From the NCBI GenBank assembly GCA_018970725.1, contig JAGWVU010000032.1, positions 1 through 52,014 of the forward strand: DNA of 52,014 bases, written 5' to 3'. The notes below the pieces were generated by a model that was not told where the DNA came from, ran no database searches, and saw only the letters and a program-made list of their open reading frames with translations. The DNA comes from Verrucomicrobiota bacterium. Its GTDB lineage: Bacteria > Verrucomicrobiota > Verrucomicrobiia > Verrucomicrobiales > DEV007. Below, one piece after another: positions 26,184 through 34,497 of the stretch (its first letter is position 1; each line of letters begins with the position of its first letter). The translations under genes were made by a program, and so were the position numbers.

Positions 26184-27316
26184 CCGTAGCCACGCGCGAA
26201 GTGGGGATTGAGCCGATCCCGCTCGACATCGAGCCGGTCTTCCCGGTTGCGGGCCTTGATTTTGTGATCGCGTTTGCGGATGCGCTCGATGGTCATCCGG
26301 CGCTTTTTTTGTTTGCGTTTCAGTTCGGCGATCTCGTCCTCAAGCCGGAGAAACCCCTCGAATCTGGCCGGGTCGAGTTCCCCCGAGGCCAGAGCCGTGC
26401 GCAGGGCGCAACCGGTGTCGCTGCCGTGTTTGCAGTCGCGGAAGCGGCAGTGGTCCGTCAGAGCGGAGATGTCGGCGAAGGATTCTCTCAAGGTGCATTC
26501 GTCGGTCCACATCTGGACTTCCTTGATGCCGGGGTTGTCGACGAGCATGCCGCCCTTGGGGAGGAGGATCAATTCGCGGGCGGTGGTGGTGTGGCGCCCC
26601 TTGCCCGTGACTTCGTTGACTTCGCCGACCTCCTGCCATTCCTCCCCGAGGATTTCGTTGACGATGGCCGATTTTCCGACGCCGCTGGATCCGATCAGGG
26701 CGACCGTGACGCCTTTTCTGAAGCAGCGCCGCAGTTCCTTGAGACCGAATCCCTCCACGGCGCTGGTGATGAGGATGACGGTTTCCGCATGGAGCGCCCG
26801 GATTTGTTCCGCGGCCGCGTGGCAGACGGATTCCGGGTGGAGATCCGCTTTGTTGAGGACCACGGCGGGTTTGGCTCCGCTGCGCTGGATCAGGGCGAGG
26901 TAACGTTCCAAGCGCCGCAAGCTGAAATCCTCGCCCGGTTCGGTGATCACCATCACCATGTCAGCGTTCGCCACCAGCACCTGCTCCTGGACGCTTTCGC
27001 CGGAAGCCTTGCGGGAAAAACAGGTGAGTCGCGGCAGGCGCGCCCGGATCACCGCCTCCGCCGCGGTCAAGTCCAGCGCCACCCAGTCCCCGACGGCGGG
27101 CAGGTCGGCATCCGTTGCCGCCTCGTGATAGACTTTTCCGCTGAGCACGCAATCGAGTTCATCGAAGTCACGCTCTCCGAACGCCAGACATCCATAACTG
27201 ATTTTGTTGTCGCGCAGCAACCTCGCCGGTGTCCAACCCCGCTCCGCGTGGGGAGCGAAGCTGGTGGCAAGGCGATCGTTCCAGCCAAGGTCTTCACGGG
27301 TGATTTTGCGGGCCAT
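26066..27316 (-). CDS. rsgA: Ribosome small-subunit GTPase RsgA
   Basis: RsgA is a circularly permuted GTPase that helps late maturation of the 30S subunit. The order of GTPase motifs shows the permutation: NKAD at residues 155-158 comes before the P-loop GSSGVGKS (209-216) and DNPG (260-263). An OB-like N-domain precedes them. A C-terminal zinc site has Cys290, Cys295, His297 and Cys303. The product is 416 residues from the ATG at 27316; an upstream in-frame start at 27490 adds only a shadow of the neighbouring gene. The highly basic tail after about residue 330 is longer than usual and its last 39 codons overlap the end of pyrD on the other strand. The GNAT and maf genes lie upstream in the same direction. 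Confidence 0.93.
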   Translation of the reverse strand: MARKITREDLGWNDRLATSFAPHAERGWTPARLLRDNKISYGCLAFGERDFDELDCVLSGKVYHEAATDADLPAVGDWVALDLTAAEAVIRARLPRLTCFSRKASGESVQEQVLVANADMVMVITEPGEDFSLRRLERYLALIQRSGAKPAVVLNKADLHPESVCHAAAEQIRALHAETVILITSAVEGFGLKELRRCFRKGVTVALIGSSGVGKSAIVNEILGEEWQEVGEVNEVTGKGRHTTTARELILLPKGGMLVDNPGIKEVQMWTDECTLRESFADISALTDHCRFRDCKHGSDTGCALRTALASGELDPARFEGFLRLEDEIAELKRKQKKRRMTIERIRKRDHKIKARNREDRLDVERDRLNPHFARGYGHILPDDPGSGGPSTDGPSRSGDRSRVARRISRTKPGPR

Positions 27317-27357
27317 GCCTGGGAATCGGGGTCGGAGGACAAGTTGCCCCGGAACGG

Positions 27358-27900
27358 TCAGGGCGCAAGCCGGGGACTGCGTGGTTCGCCCGGGAGGTCT
27401 AGCCGCATCCAATGATCGTCCATGACAAACCCGCCGCCGATGTCGCTCAGCAGATCGCGCTCGATGCGGAACCCGTTGCGCAGGTAACACCTGAGGGCCG
27501 GAAGGTTGCGGCGGTTCACCCGCAAGGTCACGAAGGAAGCCCCCTCCAGGCCGGCCCGCCGGATGACCTCCCGGAGCGCGGCGGAGCCGAGTCCCCGGCC
27601 GTGAAAGCGCTTCGCCAGATAAAGCTTGGCCAGATGCTGCTCCCCGGGAGCCTCGCCCGGATGCCGGGAGGTGAACCCGGCCGCCTGTCCGTCCACCCGG
27701 AGGAAATCATAGCGCACCCTGCCGGCGGCGAGGTCCGAACGGAGGGTGGCCGGGGCATACATCCAGTCCAACATGAACCGGATCTGGTCTGCGGACAGGA
27801 TTTCGGGGTAGACATCCCACCAAATCGATTCGGCGAGGGCCCGGAGTTCACCGGCTGCGTCCGGTCCCGCTTCCACCAGTTGGATCGGGTCCCGGTTCAC
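27358..27900 (-). CDS. GNAT-family N-acetyltransferase
   Basis: This 180-residue protein has the GNAT fold: LYLAKRFHGRGLGSAALREV (about residues 92-111) is the acetyl-CoA-binding motif A, with the R/Q-x-x-G-x-G/A loop as RGLGSA. LRVNRRNLPALRCYLRNGF (about 128-146) is the motif B helix region. It should transfer an acetyl group to an unidentified amine in the cytoplasm; the substrate cannot be predicted. The GTG start at 27900 overlaps the TGA stop of maf (GTGA), so translation is probably coupled. It lies between maf and rsgA on the minus strand and may share their transcript. Confidence 0.87.
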   Translation of the reverse strand: MNRDPIQLVEAGPDAAGELRALAESIWWDVYPEILSADQIRFMLDWMYAPATLRSDLAAGRVRYDFLRVDGQAAGFTSRHPGEAPGEQHLAKLYLAKRFHGRGLGSAALREVIRRAGLEGASFVTLRVNRRNLPALRCYLRNGFRIERDLLSDIGGGFVMDDHWMRLDLPGEPRSPRLAP

Positions 27901-28478
27901 GCTTCGAAGGAGGCCAGGGCGCGGGCCAATCGCTCCATGGGGAGTCCGACGACATTGCTCCAGGAACCCTCGAGATTCTCGATGATCATCTCCCCATGCT
28001 CCTGGGCTGCATAGGAACCCGCCTTGTCGAGCGGATTGATCAGGCTAAGGTATCGGCGGATCTCCGCCTCCTCCAGAGGGCGGAAGGTCACCCGCGTCTC
28101 CTCAACGAAAATTTGTTCGCGGCCGTCGGCCAGGCGCAGGAGGCACACCCCGGTCAGCACCGAATGCGTGCGACCGGAAAGGCGGGAGAGCATGGCGAAT
28201 CCTTCGTCCAGATTCCCGGGCTTGCCGAGGGCGGTCCGGTCGAGGGCCACCAGCGTGTCCGAGCCGATGACGATCGAGTCCGGAAAGCGCCCGGCGACGG
28301 ACCGAGCCTTGAGCACGGCGTTCTGGCGGACCAACTCCTCCACCCGAAGCGCGGAATCGTCGATCTCGGCCACGTCGGAGGCAATCACTTGGAAACGGTA
28401 ACCCGCCGCGTTGAGGAGTTCCCGCCGGCGCGGCGAGGCCGAGGCCAGGATGAGGTCGGCACCGTGTTCCATCTCCAT
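27897..28478 (-). CDS. maf: Maf-family nucleotide pyrophosphatase
   Basis: Maf proteins hydrolyse canonical or modified nucleoside triphosphates to monophosphates and can affect septum formation. The 193-residue product has the Maf signature ILASASPRRRELL at about residues 10-22, the IGSDTLVAL block near 71-79, and a SYAAQEHG region near 154-161, all as expected. The length is typical. The start may be at the first or third codon (both Met). It is divergent from mazG, another NTP pyrophosphohydrolase, with 109 bases between the starts, which fits a shared nucleotide-cleaning theme. Confidence 0.92.
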   Translation of the reverse strand: MEMEHGADLILASASPRRRELLNAAGYRFQVIASDVAEIDDSALRVEELVRQNAVLKARSVAGRFPDSIVIGSDTLVALDRTALGKPGNLDEGFAMLSRLSGRTHSVLTGVCLLRLADGREQIFVEETRVTFRPLEEAEIRRYLSLINPLDKAGSYAAQEHGEMIIENLEGSWSNVVGLPMERLARALASFEA

Positions 28479-28587
28479 GAGAAACCGACGCGCATCTCCG
28501 GGCGGGAGTCAACCCGGGAGCACGGGCTCCGCCAAATTTCACGTGCGCCGGGCCCGGCCGATGCCAAGGTGCGGGAACCGCCGCCGT

Positions 28588-29364
28588 ATGAATGAACCGA
28601 TCGCCCGGCTTCGCCAGATCATGCACACCCTGAGATCCCCCGGCGGCTGTCCGTGGGATCAGGAGCAGACGCACCTCTCGCTGTTGCCCCATCTCATCGA
28701 GGAGGCTTACGAGACGGTCTCCGCGATCCGTTCGGGGGACGTGCGCCACATGGAGGAGGAACTGGGCGACCTGCTTCTGCAAGTCGTCTTCCATGCCGAA
28801 TTGGGAACGGAAACCGGGGCGTTTGACTTCGACTCGATCTGCGAGGCCATTTCCGGAAAACTGATACGCCGCCATCCCCATGTCTTCGCCGACGCGATCG
28901 CGGGGACCAGTGAGGAGGTGTTGCGGCAATGGGACCGGATCAAGGCCGCCGAGAAAGGGGCATCAGATCCGGCTCGAGGATTCCTCGACGGGGTGGGACG
29001 CGGCTTTCCCGCTTTGTTGCAGGCCCGGGAATTGCAGAAAAAGGCGGCCAAGGTGGGATTCGATTGGCCTTCGGCCGCACCGGTTCTGGCGAAAGTCCGC
29101 GAGGAGGTGGAAGAGGTGGCCGCGGAAATGGTCCCGGGTTCCGGGGGGCGGGTGGCGGAGGAAATCGGCGATCTGCTTTTCTCCGTGGTCAATTTGGCAC
29201 GGCATCATGGGCTGGACGCGGAGACGCTGCTGGGAGCGACCAACGAAAAGTTCACGGATCGTTTCCACCAGATGGAGGCTTTGCTCGAAGGGCAGGGAAA
29301 AAAGCTGGGGGAGGCGACGCTCGAGGAAATGGACGCCGCTTGGGAGAGGGTCAAACGCGCCTGA
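28588..29364 (+). CDS. mazG: Nucleoside triphosphate pyrophosphohydrolase MazG
   Basis: MazG hydrolyses (d)NTPs and related nucleotides to monophosphates, including damaged bases. The 258-residue product has two MazG repeats. The first contains GGCPWDQEQTH (about residues 18-28), EEAYE (about 38-42) and EEELGDLL, and the second contains EEVEEVAAEM with EEIGDLL near 190-197. The EExxE...ExxD metal site is thus seen in both. The ATG at 28588 agrees with the family N-terminus; a longer frame is Arg-rich and spurious. The TGA stop overlaps the ATG of the next gene (TGATG), coupling it to a predicted envelope C39-like protein, which is an odd partner. It is divergent from maf. Confidence 0.94.
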   Translation: MNEPIARLRQIMHTLRSPGGCPWDQEQTHLSLLPHLIEEAYETVSAIRSGDVRHMEEELGDLLLQVVFHAELGTETGAFDFDSICEAISGKLIRRHPHVFADAIAGTSEEVLRQWDRIKAAEKGASDPARGFLDGVGRGFPALLQARELQKKAAKVGFDWPSAAPVLAKVREEVEEVAAEMVPGSGGRVAEEIGDLLFSVVNLARHHGLDAETLLGATNEKFTDRFHQMEALLEGQGKKLGEATLEEMDAAWERVKRA

Positions 29365-30110
29365 TGAAGAACGGCTTGGCGAATCGAGAATCATCGGTCA
29401 TTGTCGTGGCCAGCCGAGTTCCGTCCTCATCCCGCCACGCCTTGAATCAACCGCCGCTGCTTGCCAACATCCTCATTGCCGCCGGTCTGGCCTTTTCCGC
29501 CGGGTGCGCCACCTCCTCTCCGGATTCCTTCGCGGACGCCGATTTTTCGAAGCGGTATGCCGGGTTCGACTACTGCGAGGTGCCCCTGACCAAGCAGACT
29601 TCCCAGAAGTCCTGCGGGGCGGCGGCCCTGGCCAGTGTGATCCGGTATTGGGATCCCGGGAGCACGGTGACGGAACCCGGTCTGCTCCAAGGCCATCCGC
29701 CCTCTTCGAAGCAGGGATATCCTCTCCTCCAGCTCAAGGAAGTGGCGGAGTCGCAAGGGTTGTTGGCCTTTGCCCTGGGCATGGAGCGGGAACCCTTGAA
29801 ACAGGTGCTGGAGCACTTGGCCGCCGGGCGGCCGGTGATCGCGGCTTTGGAGTTGCCGAAAGGGCGATACTTCGGGGAGAGCGTGCCGGTGATCGAGACG
29901 GTGGACCGGCGGACGGTGACCGGTCTTGGGGAGAAGACCAAGGCGCACTATGTGGTGGTGATGGGTTCCTCCGCTTCCCGGGTCTTGCTCATGGATCCAC
30001 AATACGGTTACGTGGACATCGACCGGGGGGAGTTCGTCCAGTTTTGGAAAGCCATGGGCTACCCAGCCCTTGTCTGTTCGGAGCGCCCGGCCGGTTTGCA
30101 ACGCCCTTGA
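29364..30110 (+). CDS. C39-like cysteine peptidase, putative lipoprotein
   Basis: The 248-residue product is coupled to mazG by a TGATG overlap, which decides the start. After about 30 residues comes a hydrophobic segment (about 32-47) ending in FSAGCAT, so Cys48 is a likely lipidation site; a TTG at codon 28 would give a more typical signal. The peptidase C39-like/papain-fold core has Cys84 in QKSCGAAALASVIRYW, His195 in AHYVVVMG and Asp211 in LLMDPQYGY. This is the triad order of bacteriocin-processing and related peptidases. It is probably periplasmic or surface-tethered. No ABC transporter or precursor peptide is nearby, so a stand-alone hydrolase is likelier than an exporter domain. A trypsin-like protease gene follows. 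Confidence 0.78.
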   Translation: MKNGLANRESSVIVVASRVPSSSRHALNQPPLLANILIAAGLAFSAGCATSSPDSFADADFSKRYAGFDYCEVPLTKQTSQKSCGAAALASVIRYWDPGSTVTEPGLLQGHPPSSKQGYPLLQLKEVAESQGLLAFALGMEREPLKQVLEHLAAGRPVIAALELPKGRYFGESVPVIETVDRRTVTGLGEKTKAHYVVVMGSSASRVLLMDPQYGYVDIDRGEFVQFWKAMGYPALVCSERPAGLQRP

Positions 30111-30183
30111 TTCCGGGCGGTCCGGGGGAAAGAACTGGACAACCGCGGTGGAAAAGGCGATTCCAAAGCAGGCTTTCGAGATC

Positions 30184-31326
30184 ATGAAAATCCTCTTCCC
30201 GCTCGTCTGGCTGGTTTTGAGTTTGGGGATGGCACCCGGCCAAAGCGTCGAACGGGTGCCCACCGGGGAGATCGACTCCGGGGTCTATCGATACTCCGGT
30301 ATTTTATGGAATGCGCTCTCCCAGGGCAGCGCCACCGTGGTGCGACATCCGCGGATCGCGGTTTCGGCCGCGCATGTCGTCTACGACGACTTTGCGTTCG
30401 ATCCGGGTGCGGCTTGGCTCAGTGGGAATTTTTTCCTGGCGCGGCACCATGATTCCCAAGACCCGGCGGATTCCGCTGACGCCAAGCCCTTGCGTGGCTT
30501 CTGGAATCTTTCGAGTTACGGAGGGACGGCCTCGGAGGTCGATTTCCATCGGGACGTGGTGGTGCACTACGCTTACGAGGAACTGGCCGGGGGGGGATTT
30601 GCCGGATGGGTCGCGAAGAACAGCAACGTCACCCATCCGTTGAATCTCACGCACTCGAAAATTCTCGTGGGCTATGCGTCCACTGACAGCTTTTTCATGA
30701 ACCGGACCGGTCCCTTCACCAGTCGCTTCCGGCGCTCCTACGGGATGCACTTGTGGAACCCCTCGGTTGCGGTGATCAGCGGGATGAGCGGAGGTGGGGC
30801 CTTTTTGCGGAGGGGGGCGTCCGGTGACTACGTTTTGGGGGGCGTGATTGTGTCCGGGAATCCGAAGGACGGAGCCCCCGGGGCCGGCATCCGTGCGTTC
30901 GACTCCAATTCCAACCGGCTCATGTCCCTCGCCGTGCAATCCGCTGCCCGCACCAGTGCCACCACGGTCACCGTGAACCGGACCGAGCCGGTGGAGGTGC
31001 CGGACAACGCTCGGACTTGGACGATCGTGAAACTTCCCGTTTCCGGCCTTCCTCCGACCGTGGAGGAGGTGCAGGTGTCGCTTTCGATCACGCATCCCTG
31101 GGTCAGTGACCTCGAGGTGGTGCTCCGGTCGCCCTCGCGCCGGACCCGGATCATGTTCCAGAGGGAGGGACAAGGTCTGGAAAATTTGCAGCTCCGCGGG
31201 GTGGTGGCGTCCGAATCCTTCCGCGGCACCTTGGCCAATGGAGATTGGGAGTTGCTGGTGAGGGATTTAGAGGATTTGGACACCGGAACCATCGACTCCG
31301 TCGAATTGAAAATCACCGGTCGTTGA
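30184..31326 (+). CDS. Secreted trypsin-like serine protease with C-terminal P domain
   Basis: The 380-residue product has a signal peptide (about 1-19), chosen by the ATG at 30184. A trypsin-like domain follows, with His64 in VSAAHVV, a probable catalytic Asp124 in HRDVVV, and Ser202 in SGMSGGGAF. Residues about 270-380 form a proprotein-convertase P (Homo B) domain, with the typical SITHPWVSDLEVVL core and a closing VELKITGR strand. P domains usually accompany subtilisins and help folding or targeting; pairing with a trypsin-like fold is less common. The enzyme should act in the periplasm or outside the cell. It lies 73 bases after the C39-like peptidase gene, and two genes of unknown function follow in the same direction. 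Confidence 0.82.
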   Translation: MKILFPLVWLVLSLGMAPGQSVERVPTGEIDSGVYRYSGILWNALSQGSATVVRHPRIAVSAAHVVYDDFAFDPGAAWLSGNFFLARHHDSQDPADSADAKPLRGFWNLSSYGGTASEVDFHRDVVVHYAYEELAGGGFAGWVAKNSNVTHPLNLTHSKILVGYASTDSFFMNRTGPFTSRFRRSYGMHLWNPSVAVISGMSGGGAFLRRGASGDYVLGGVIVSGNPKDGAPGAGIRAFDSNSNRLMSLAVQSAARTSATTVTVNRTEPVEVPDNARTWTIVKLPVSGLPPTVEEVQVSLSITHPWVSDLEVVLRSPSRRTRIMFQREGQGLENLQLRGVVASESFRGTLANGDWELLVRDLEDLDTGTIDSVELKITGR

Positions 31327-31335
31327 ACGAGGACC

Positions 31336-32568
31336 GTGGGCGACCCCTCGCAGAGGATGCGGAAACGGCTGTTCTGGCTGGGAATCGGAGGCATCGCCGC
31401 CCTGCTCTTCCTCCATTTTTTCCGTTCGACCGATCCGGGGCTGGGGTTGCCGACCGCTCCGGTGCCCGGGCCCGGCGTGGCGCCGTTGCTTTCCCCGGCG
31501 TCCTCCGGGCGGCAGGCTCCGCCCGCTCCGGGCGGTGGGGAGGAGGAAGTGCTGTGGATCGTGAGCCGGGCGGGAGAGAAGATCCGTGCATTGACGGCCC
31601 GGCTTTCGCCGCGGCGCGACTTGGAACGTGATGCCGGATGGATGGCCGGGATTCGGGAGGTACTGGAGGAATTGGCGGCCCGGTTGAGGGCGCTGCCCAA
31701 TGAAGTGGTTGCCGAGGCGATCCGCGCCTATCTGGAATCAGGCGAGGATGTCACCACGGGGCTCGGATTCAAGGTGGGGGAAGGCGGTCTCCTGCGGGAC
31801 GCGCCATCGATGAGGATGTTTCTGCTCGATCTCCTCGCCGATGTCGATGCCCCGGCTTCGGTGACGGAATCGATGGCCTTGCTCGAGGGAAGCGCTTCCC
31901 CGGGGGAGTGGGCTTTGGCCTTACGCAACATCGCTTGGCAGGATGGGCAGGGAAAGCACCGCGAATTCCTCCGGATGAAGCTGACTGAATTGTTGGATCG
32001 GCAGGAATGGCTGAGCCACCCGGATCAAGGGTTTCTCGAGGCTTTCGACCTCGCGGTGCACCTGGGGGACGAGGAGGCCTTGCGGGAAATGGGGAGCGTG
32101 TTGGGACTGCGGAATCAGCAAGGCGGGTTGGCAGACAACGGGATCACCCATGCGGCGTTTCTTGCGATGGATCGTCTCACGGCGCTGGATCCCGCCCAAA
32201 CGGTCGGATTGATCCAATCCGAGCCTGATTTCCTCGGATGGGCACCACGGCATCGGGGCGCTTTGATGTCCCGGGCGGATGTCAGGGACCCGCAACAGGC
32301 GGTCGACGTGGCCGGCTATTTGCTGCGACCGGACGTGGCTCCGGAGGAGCGCCGTGTCTTCCTGGAGCTTTTTCCCCAGGCGAACGGCGTCCTCGCGGAT
32401 TCCCTGATTTCAGCTCCAGGCACGCCCTTGGAATTTTCCTCCGGGTTGGCGAGGGATCGGGCGGCCTTGGAATGGGTGCGGGGGCGGCTCGCGGAGGCCC
32501 GGTTTCAAGGCATCCGGGGGGAACTGCTGGCCGCCGAGGCCAGGTTGCGCGGATTTGTGGAGAGATGA
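31336..32568 (+). CDS. Membrane-anchored protein of unknown function
   Basis: I do not recognise this 410-residue protein. It has a single N-terminal membrane anchor (about residues 12-26), then a Pro/Gly-rich linker to about residue 70. A mainly helical remainder contains repeated amphipathic helices such as EVLEELAARLRALPNEVVAEAI, which looks like a HEAT- or TPR-like scaffold. No catalytic motif or Cys cluster is seen. A GTG at 31336 has GAGG just upstream; an ATG at 31357 also fits and would bring the anchor closer to the N-terminus. The gene starts 9 bases after the trypsin-like protease gene, so it could encode an envelope partner of that protease. That is positional inference only. Confidence 0.6.
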   Translation: MGDPSQRMRKRLFWLGIGGIAALLFLHFFRSTDPGLGLPTAPVPGPGVAPLLSPASSGRQAPPAPGGGEEEVLWIVSRAGEKIRALTARLSPRRDLERDAGWMAGIREVLEELAARLRALPNEVVAEAIRAYLESGEDVTTGLGFKVGEGGLLRDAPSMRMFLLDLLADVDAPASVTESMALLEGSASPGEWALALRNIAWQDGQGKHREFLRMKLTELLDRQEWLSHPDQGFLEAFDLAVHLGDEEALREMGSVLGLRNQQGGLADNGITHAAFLAMDRLTALDPAQTVGLIQSEPDFLGWAPRHRGALMSRADVRDPQQAVDVAGYLLRPDVAPEERRVFLELFPQANGVLADSLISAPGTPLEFSSGLARDRAALEWVRGRLAEARFQGIRGELLAAEARLRGFVER

Positions 32569-32637
32569 GCGAGAAATTTTCTTTGTCCCTTGCCGATCCT
32601 TTTTGGCGGCGCGAGACTGTTGAATCGGGCAGTCATC

Positions 32638-33000
32638 ATGGATTTCATCACGGTTCCGGAACTCTTTCTCTCCCTTGGGGCCGTGGCTTCGGTTTTTGTG
32701 GCGGTGGCCGGTTTGATGATCTTGATCGCGACCGAGTTGACCGAGGAGGGGCGCTGGTTTTTTCCCGGGGTGGTGGTGCCCTTGGTCCTTCTCACGGCGG
32801 GCTTGTTTTTTCCCGGATGGCCCCGTTTGCTTTGCCAGTGCGGAGCGGGCCTTGTCGCCCTGGGGGTTCCGGGGTGCATGGCTTGGAGAAGGCCCGGGGA
32901 TTGCCTGCGCGCGGTGGCCACGGGCACCGGTCTCCTGATGGGTGGAGGCGCGGCCCTGTCAGGGTTGTTGTGGATTCACTTCGCGCACTTTGCCCGCTGA
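32638..33000 (+). CDS. Small four-helix membrane protein
   Basis: The 120-residue product is almost entirely hydrophobic, with four predicted membrane helices at about residues 7-30, 40-58, 64-80 and 92-115. I do not recognise a family. The only polar stretch between helices 1 and 2 (ATELTEEGRW) would face one side. The ATG at 32638 is preferred; in-frame codons further upstream add a non-hydrophobic segment. It ends one base before the ATG of the VOC gene, so the two are likely cotranscribed. Confidence 0.55.
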   Translation: MDFITVPELFLSLGAVASVFVAVAGLMILIATELTEEGRWFFPGVVVPLVLLTAGLFFPGWPRLLCQCGAGLVALGVPGCMAWRRPGDCLRAVATGTGLLMGGGAALSGLLWIHFAHFAR

Positions 33001-33001
33001 A

Positions 33002-33448
33002 ATGATCCGTTACGCCCACACCAATCTGATCGCGAACGACTGGCACCGGTTGGTCGGCTTTTACACCCGGGTTTTCGATTGTGTCGCGGTGAGCAGTGAA
33101 CGGGACCATCACGGAGCCTTGTTCGAGGCTTTGACAGGGATTCCCGGCGCACGGGCCAAGGGATGTCATCTCCGTCTGCCCGGGCACGGGGAGCAAGGAC
33201 CCACCCTGGAAATTTTCCAGTATACCGGGCAGGAGCCGTCCCTACCCCCCTCCCTGGTGCGGCCCGGCTTCGCGCACCTGGCCTTCGAGGTGCCGGATGT
33301 GGAGGCAAAGCGGGCCGAGGTGATCCGGGAGGGAGGCCGTGATCTTGGCAATTTGGTCACTCTGGACATCCCCGGTGCGGGACGCCTCACGCTGATCTAC
33401 ATGTGCGATCCCGAGGGCAACATCGTCGAGTTGCAGCGATGGCATTGA
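33002..33448 (+). CDS. VOC-family (glyoxalase/dioxygenase fold) protein
   Basis: The 148-residue protein fits the vicinal oxygen chelate fold: an N-terminal RYAHTNLIANDW strand with His6 as a likely metal ligand, then WHRLVGFYTRVFD. The second half has FAHLAFEVPDVEAK with its conserved His near residue 97 and a C-terminal YMCDPEGNIVELQ with the usual Glu ligand near 144. Members include glyoxalase I, extradiol dioxygenases and antibiotic-resistance proteins, and the exact reaction cannot be told. It starts one base after the small membrane protein gene stops and faces the DUF5069 gene at its 3' end. Confidence 0.85.
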   Translation: MIRYAHTNLIANDWHRLVGFYTRVFDCVAVSSERDHHGALFEALTGIPGARAKGCHLRLPGHGEQGPTLEIFQYTGQEPSLPPSLVRPGFAHLAFEVPDVEAKRAEVIREGGRDLGNLVTLDIPGAGRLTLIYMCDPEGNIVELQRWH

Positions 33449-33455
33449 GGGGGGG

Positions 33456-33899
33456 TCAGGAGGCGCGTCCCTCGTCCACATCGATGTAGTGCGGGAGCGT
33501 CAGGATATCGGTGCGATTAGCCAAGCCGCTCTCCTCCTTGCGGCGGCTCAGAATGGCGGCGAGATGGTCGTTCCAGCCCAGTTTGGTCACGAAGGCATTC
33601 CAGACCAAACGGTCCGTGTCATTGAGAGGACGCCCCTGACTCTGGCACCAATCGAGGATTTCCTCGTCGCTTCCGCCTTGGAGGACTCTGGATTTCAGGC
33701 CCTCGTAACCCGTCGGCAGATGTAGGAATTCGACGCACCACGCGTCCTGACCTTTGCCCAGATTGGCCTGCAGTTCCTCCCACAGGTTTCCTTGTTCCGC
33801 GAGACGGATCTTGGCTAGCATCCTCGGGAAGTAGGCAAAACCGTTGACTTGCTGCAGCGGACTGCAGGGGAGAAGGGCCGGATCGGGTTTGGATGACAT
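33456..33899 (-). CDS. DUF5069 protein
   Basis: The 147-residue protein has the DUF5069 pattern FAYFPRMLAKIRLAEQGNL near residues 21-39 and later the Trp-rich ILDWCQSQGRP and NAFVTKLGWND stretches. This family is small, soluble and uncharacterised, common in Verrucomicrobia and related bacteria. No signal peptide or membrane segment is present. It is convergent with the VOC gene (7 bases apart) and divergent from the SnoaL-like gene, with 74 bases between the starts. Function unknown. Confidence 0.72.
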   Translation of the reverse strand: MSSKPDPALLPCSPLQQVNGFAYFPRMLAKIRLAEQGNLWEELQANLGKGQDAWCVEFLHLPTGYEGLKSRVLQGGSDEEILDWCQSQGRPLNDTDRLVWNAFVTKLGWNDHLAAILSRRKEESGLANRTDILTLPHYIDVDEGRAS

Positions 33900-33973
33900 G
33901 CTTCACGACTACACTGGCCGGTGCCGGAAGAAAAGTGTCGACCCCGGGGCGTTGGAGGGAATGTAGGGAAAAA

Positions 33974-34423
33974 ATGATGAAAGCTTTCCTCGCATCCTGT
34001 CTCCTCGTCTTCGTTCCGTTCGTGGCGGGGGCCGCGGAGCCGTCGTTGTCCGCCAAACTGCAGGCAGCCGACGATCTCCGGGTCCGCGTCACCAAGGCGG
34101 CGGATGCGGAGGGATTGCGCCACATCCTTTCCGGCGATTTGCGCTATGCGCACTCCAACGGTTTGGTGGATACCCGGGATTCGTTCATTGAGTTGGTCAC
34201 GTCAGGAAAGGTGAAGTATGAGACGGTCGAGTATGAGGAGCGGAGCTTCAGCTTCCCGGCCCCGAAGATCGCGCTGATGAGCGGACGGGCCCACGTCGTG
34301 GCCCAGACCGCGACCGGGGTCATGGACAATGTGCTCAGCTTCCTCTCGGTTTGGAGGGAAGAAGAGGACGGGACCTGGAGATTCCTTGCTTGGCAATCCT
34401 GCCGCTTGCCGCCGAAATCCTGA
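33974..34423 (+). CDS. Exported SnoaL-like (DUF4440) protein
   Basis: The product is 149 residues from ATG 33974 (a second ATG follows directly at 33977). A signal peptide covers about residues 1-22. The mature part matches the DUF4440/SnoaL-like alpha+beta-barrel fold: an N-terminal helix (LSAKLQAADDLRVRV), the GDLRYAHSNG segment typical of DUF4440, and a final WRFLAWQSCRLP strand. These folds bind small molecules or catalyse cyclisation or isomerisation, but many are of unknown role. It lies 74 bases before the condensing-enzyme operon in the same direction and might belong to it, although being exported argues against a biosynthetic step in the cytoplasm. Confidence 0.7.
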   Translation: MMKAFLASCLLVFVPFVAGAAEPSLSAKLQAADDLRVRVTKAADAEGLRHILSGDLRYAHSNGLVDTRDSFIELVTSGKVKYETVEYEERSFSFPAPKIALMSGRAHVVAQTATGVMDNVLSFLSVWREEEDGTWRFLAWQSCRLPPKS

Positions 34424-34497
34424 AAGGCGTTGGCCTCAAGGTGGGGACGCACTCCGGGTTTGCATCCCGGGGGATTGCGGGAGATAGGAAGGTGACC

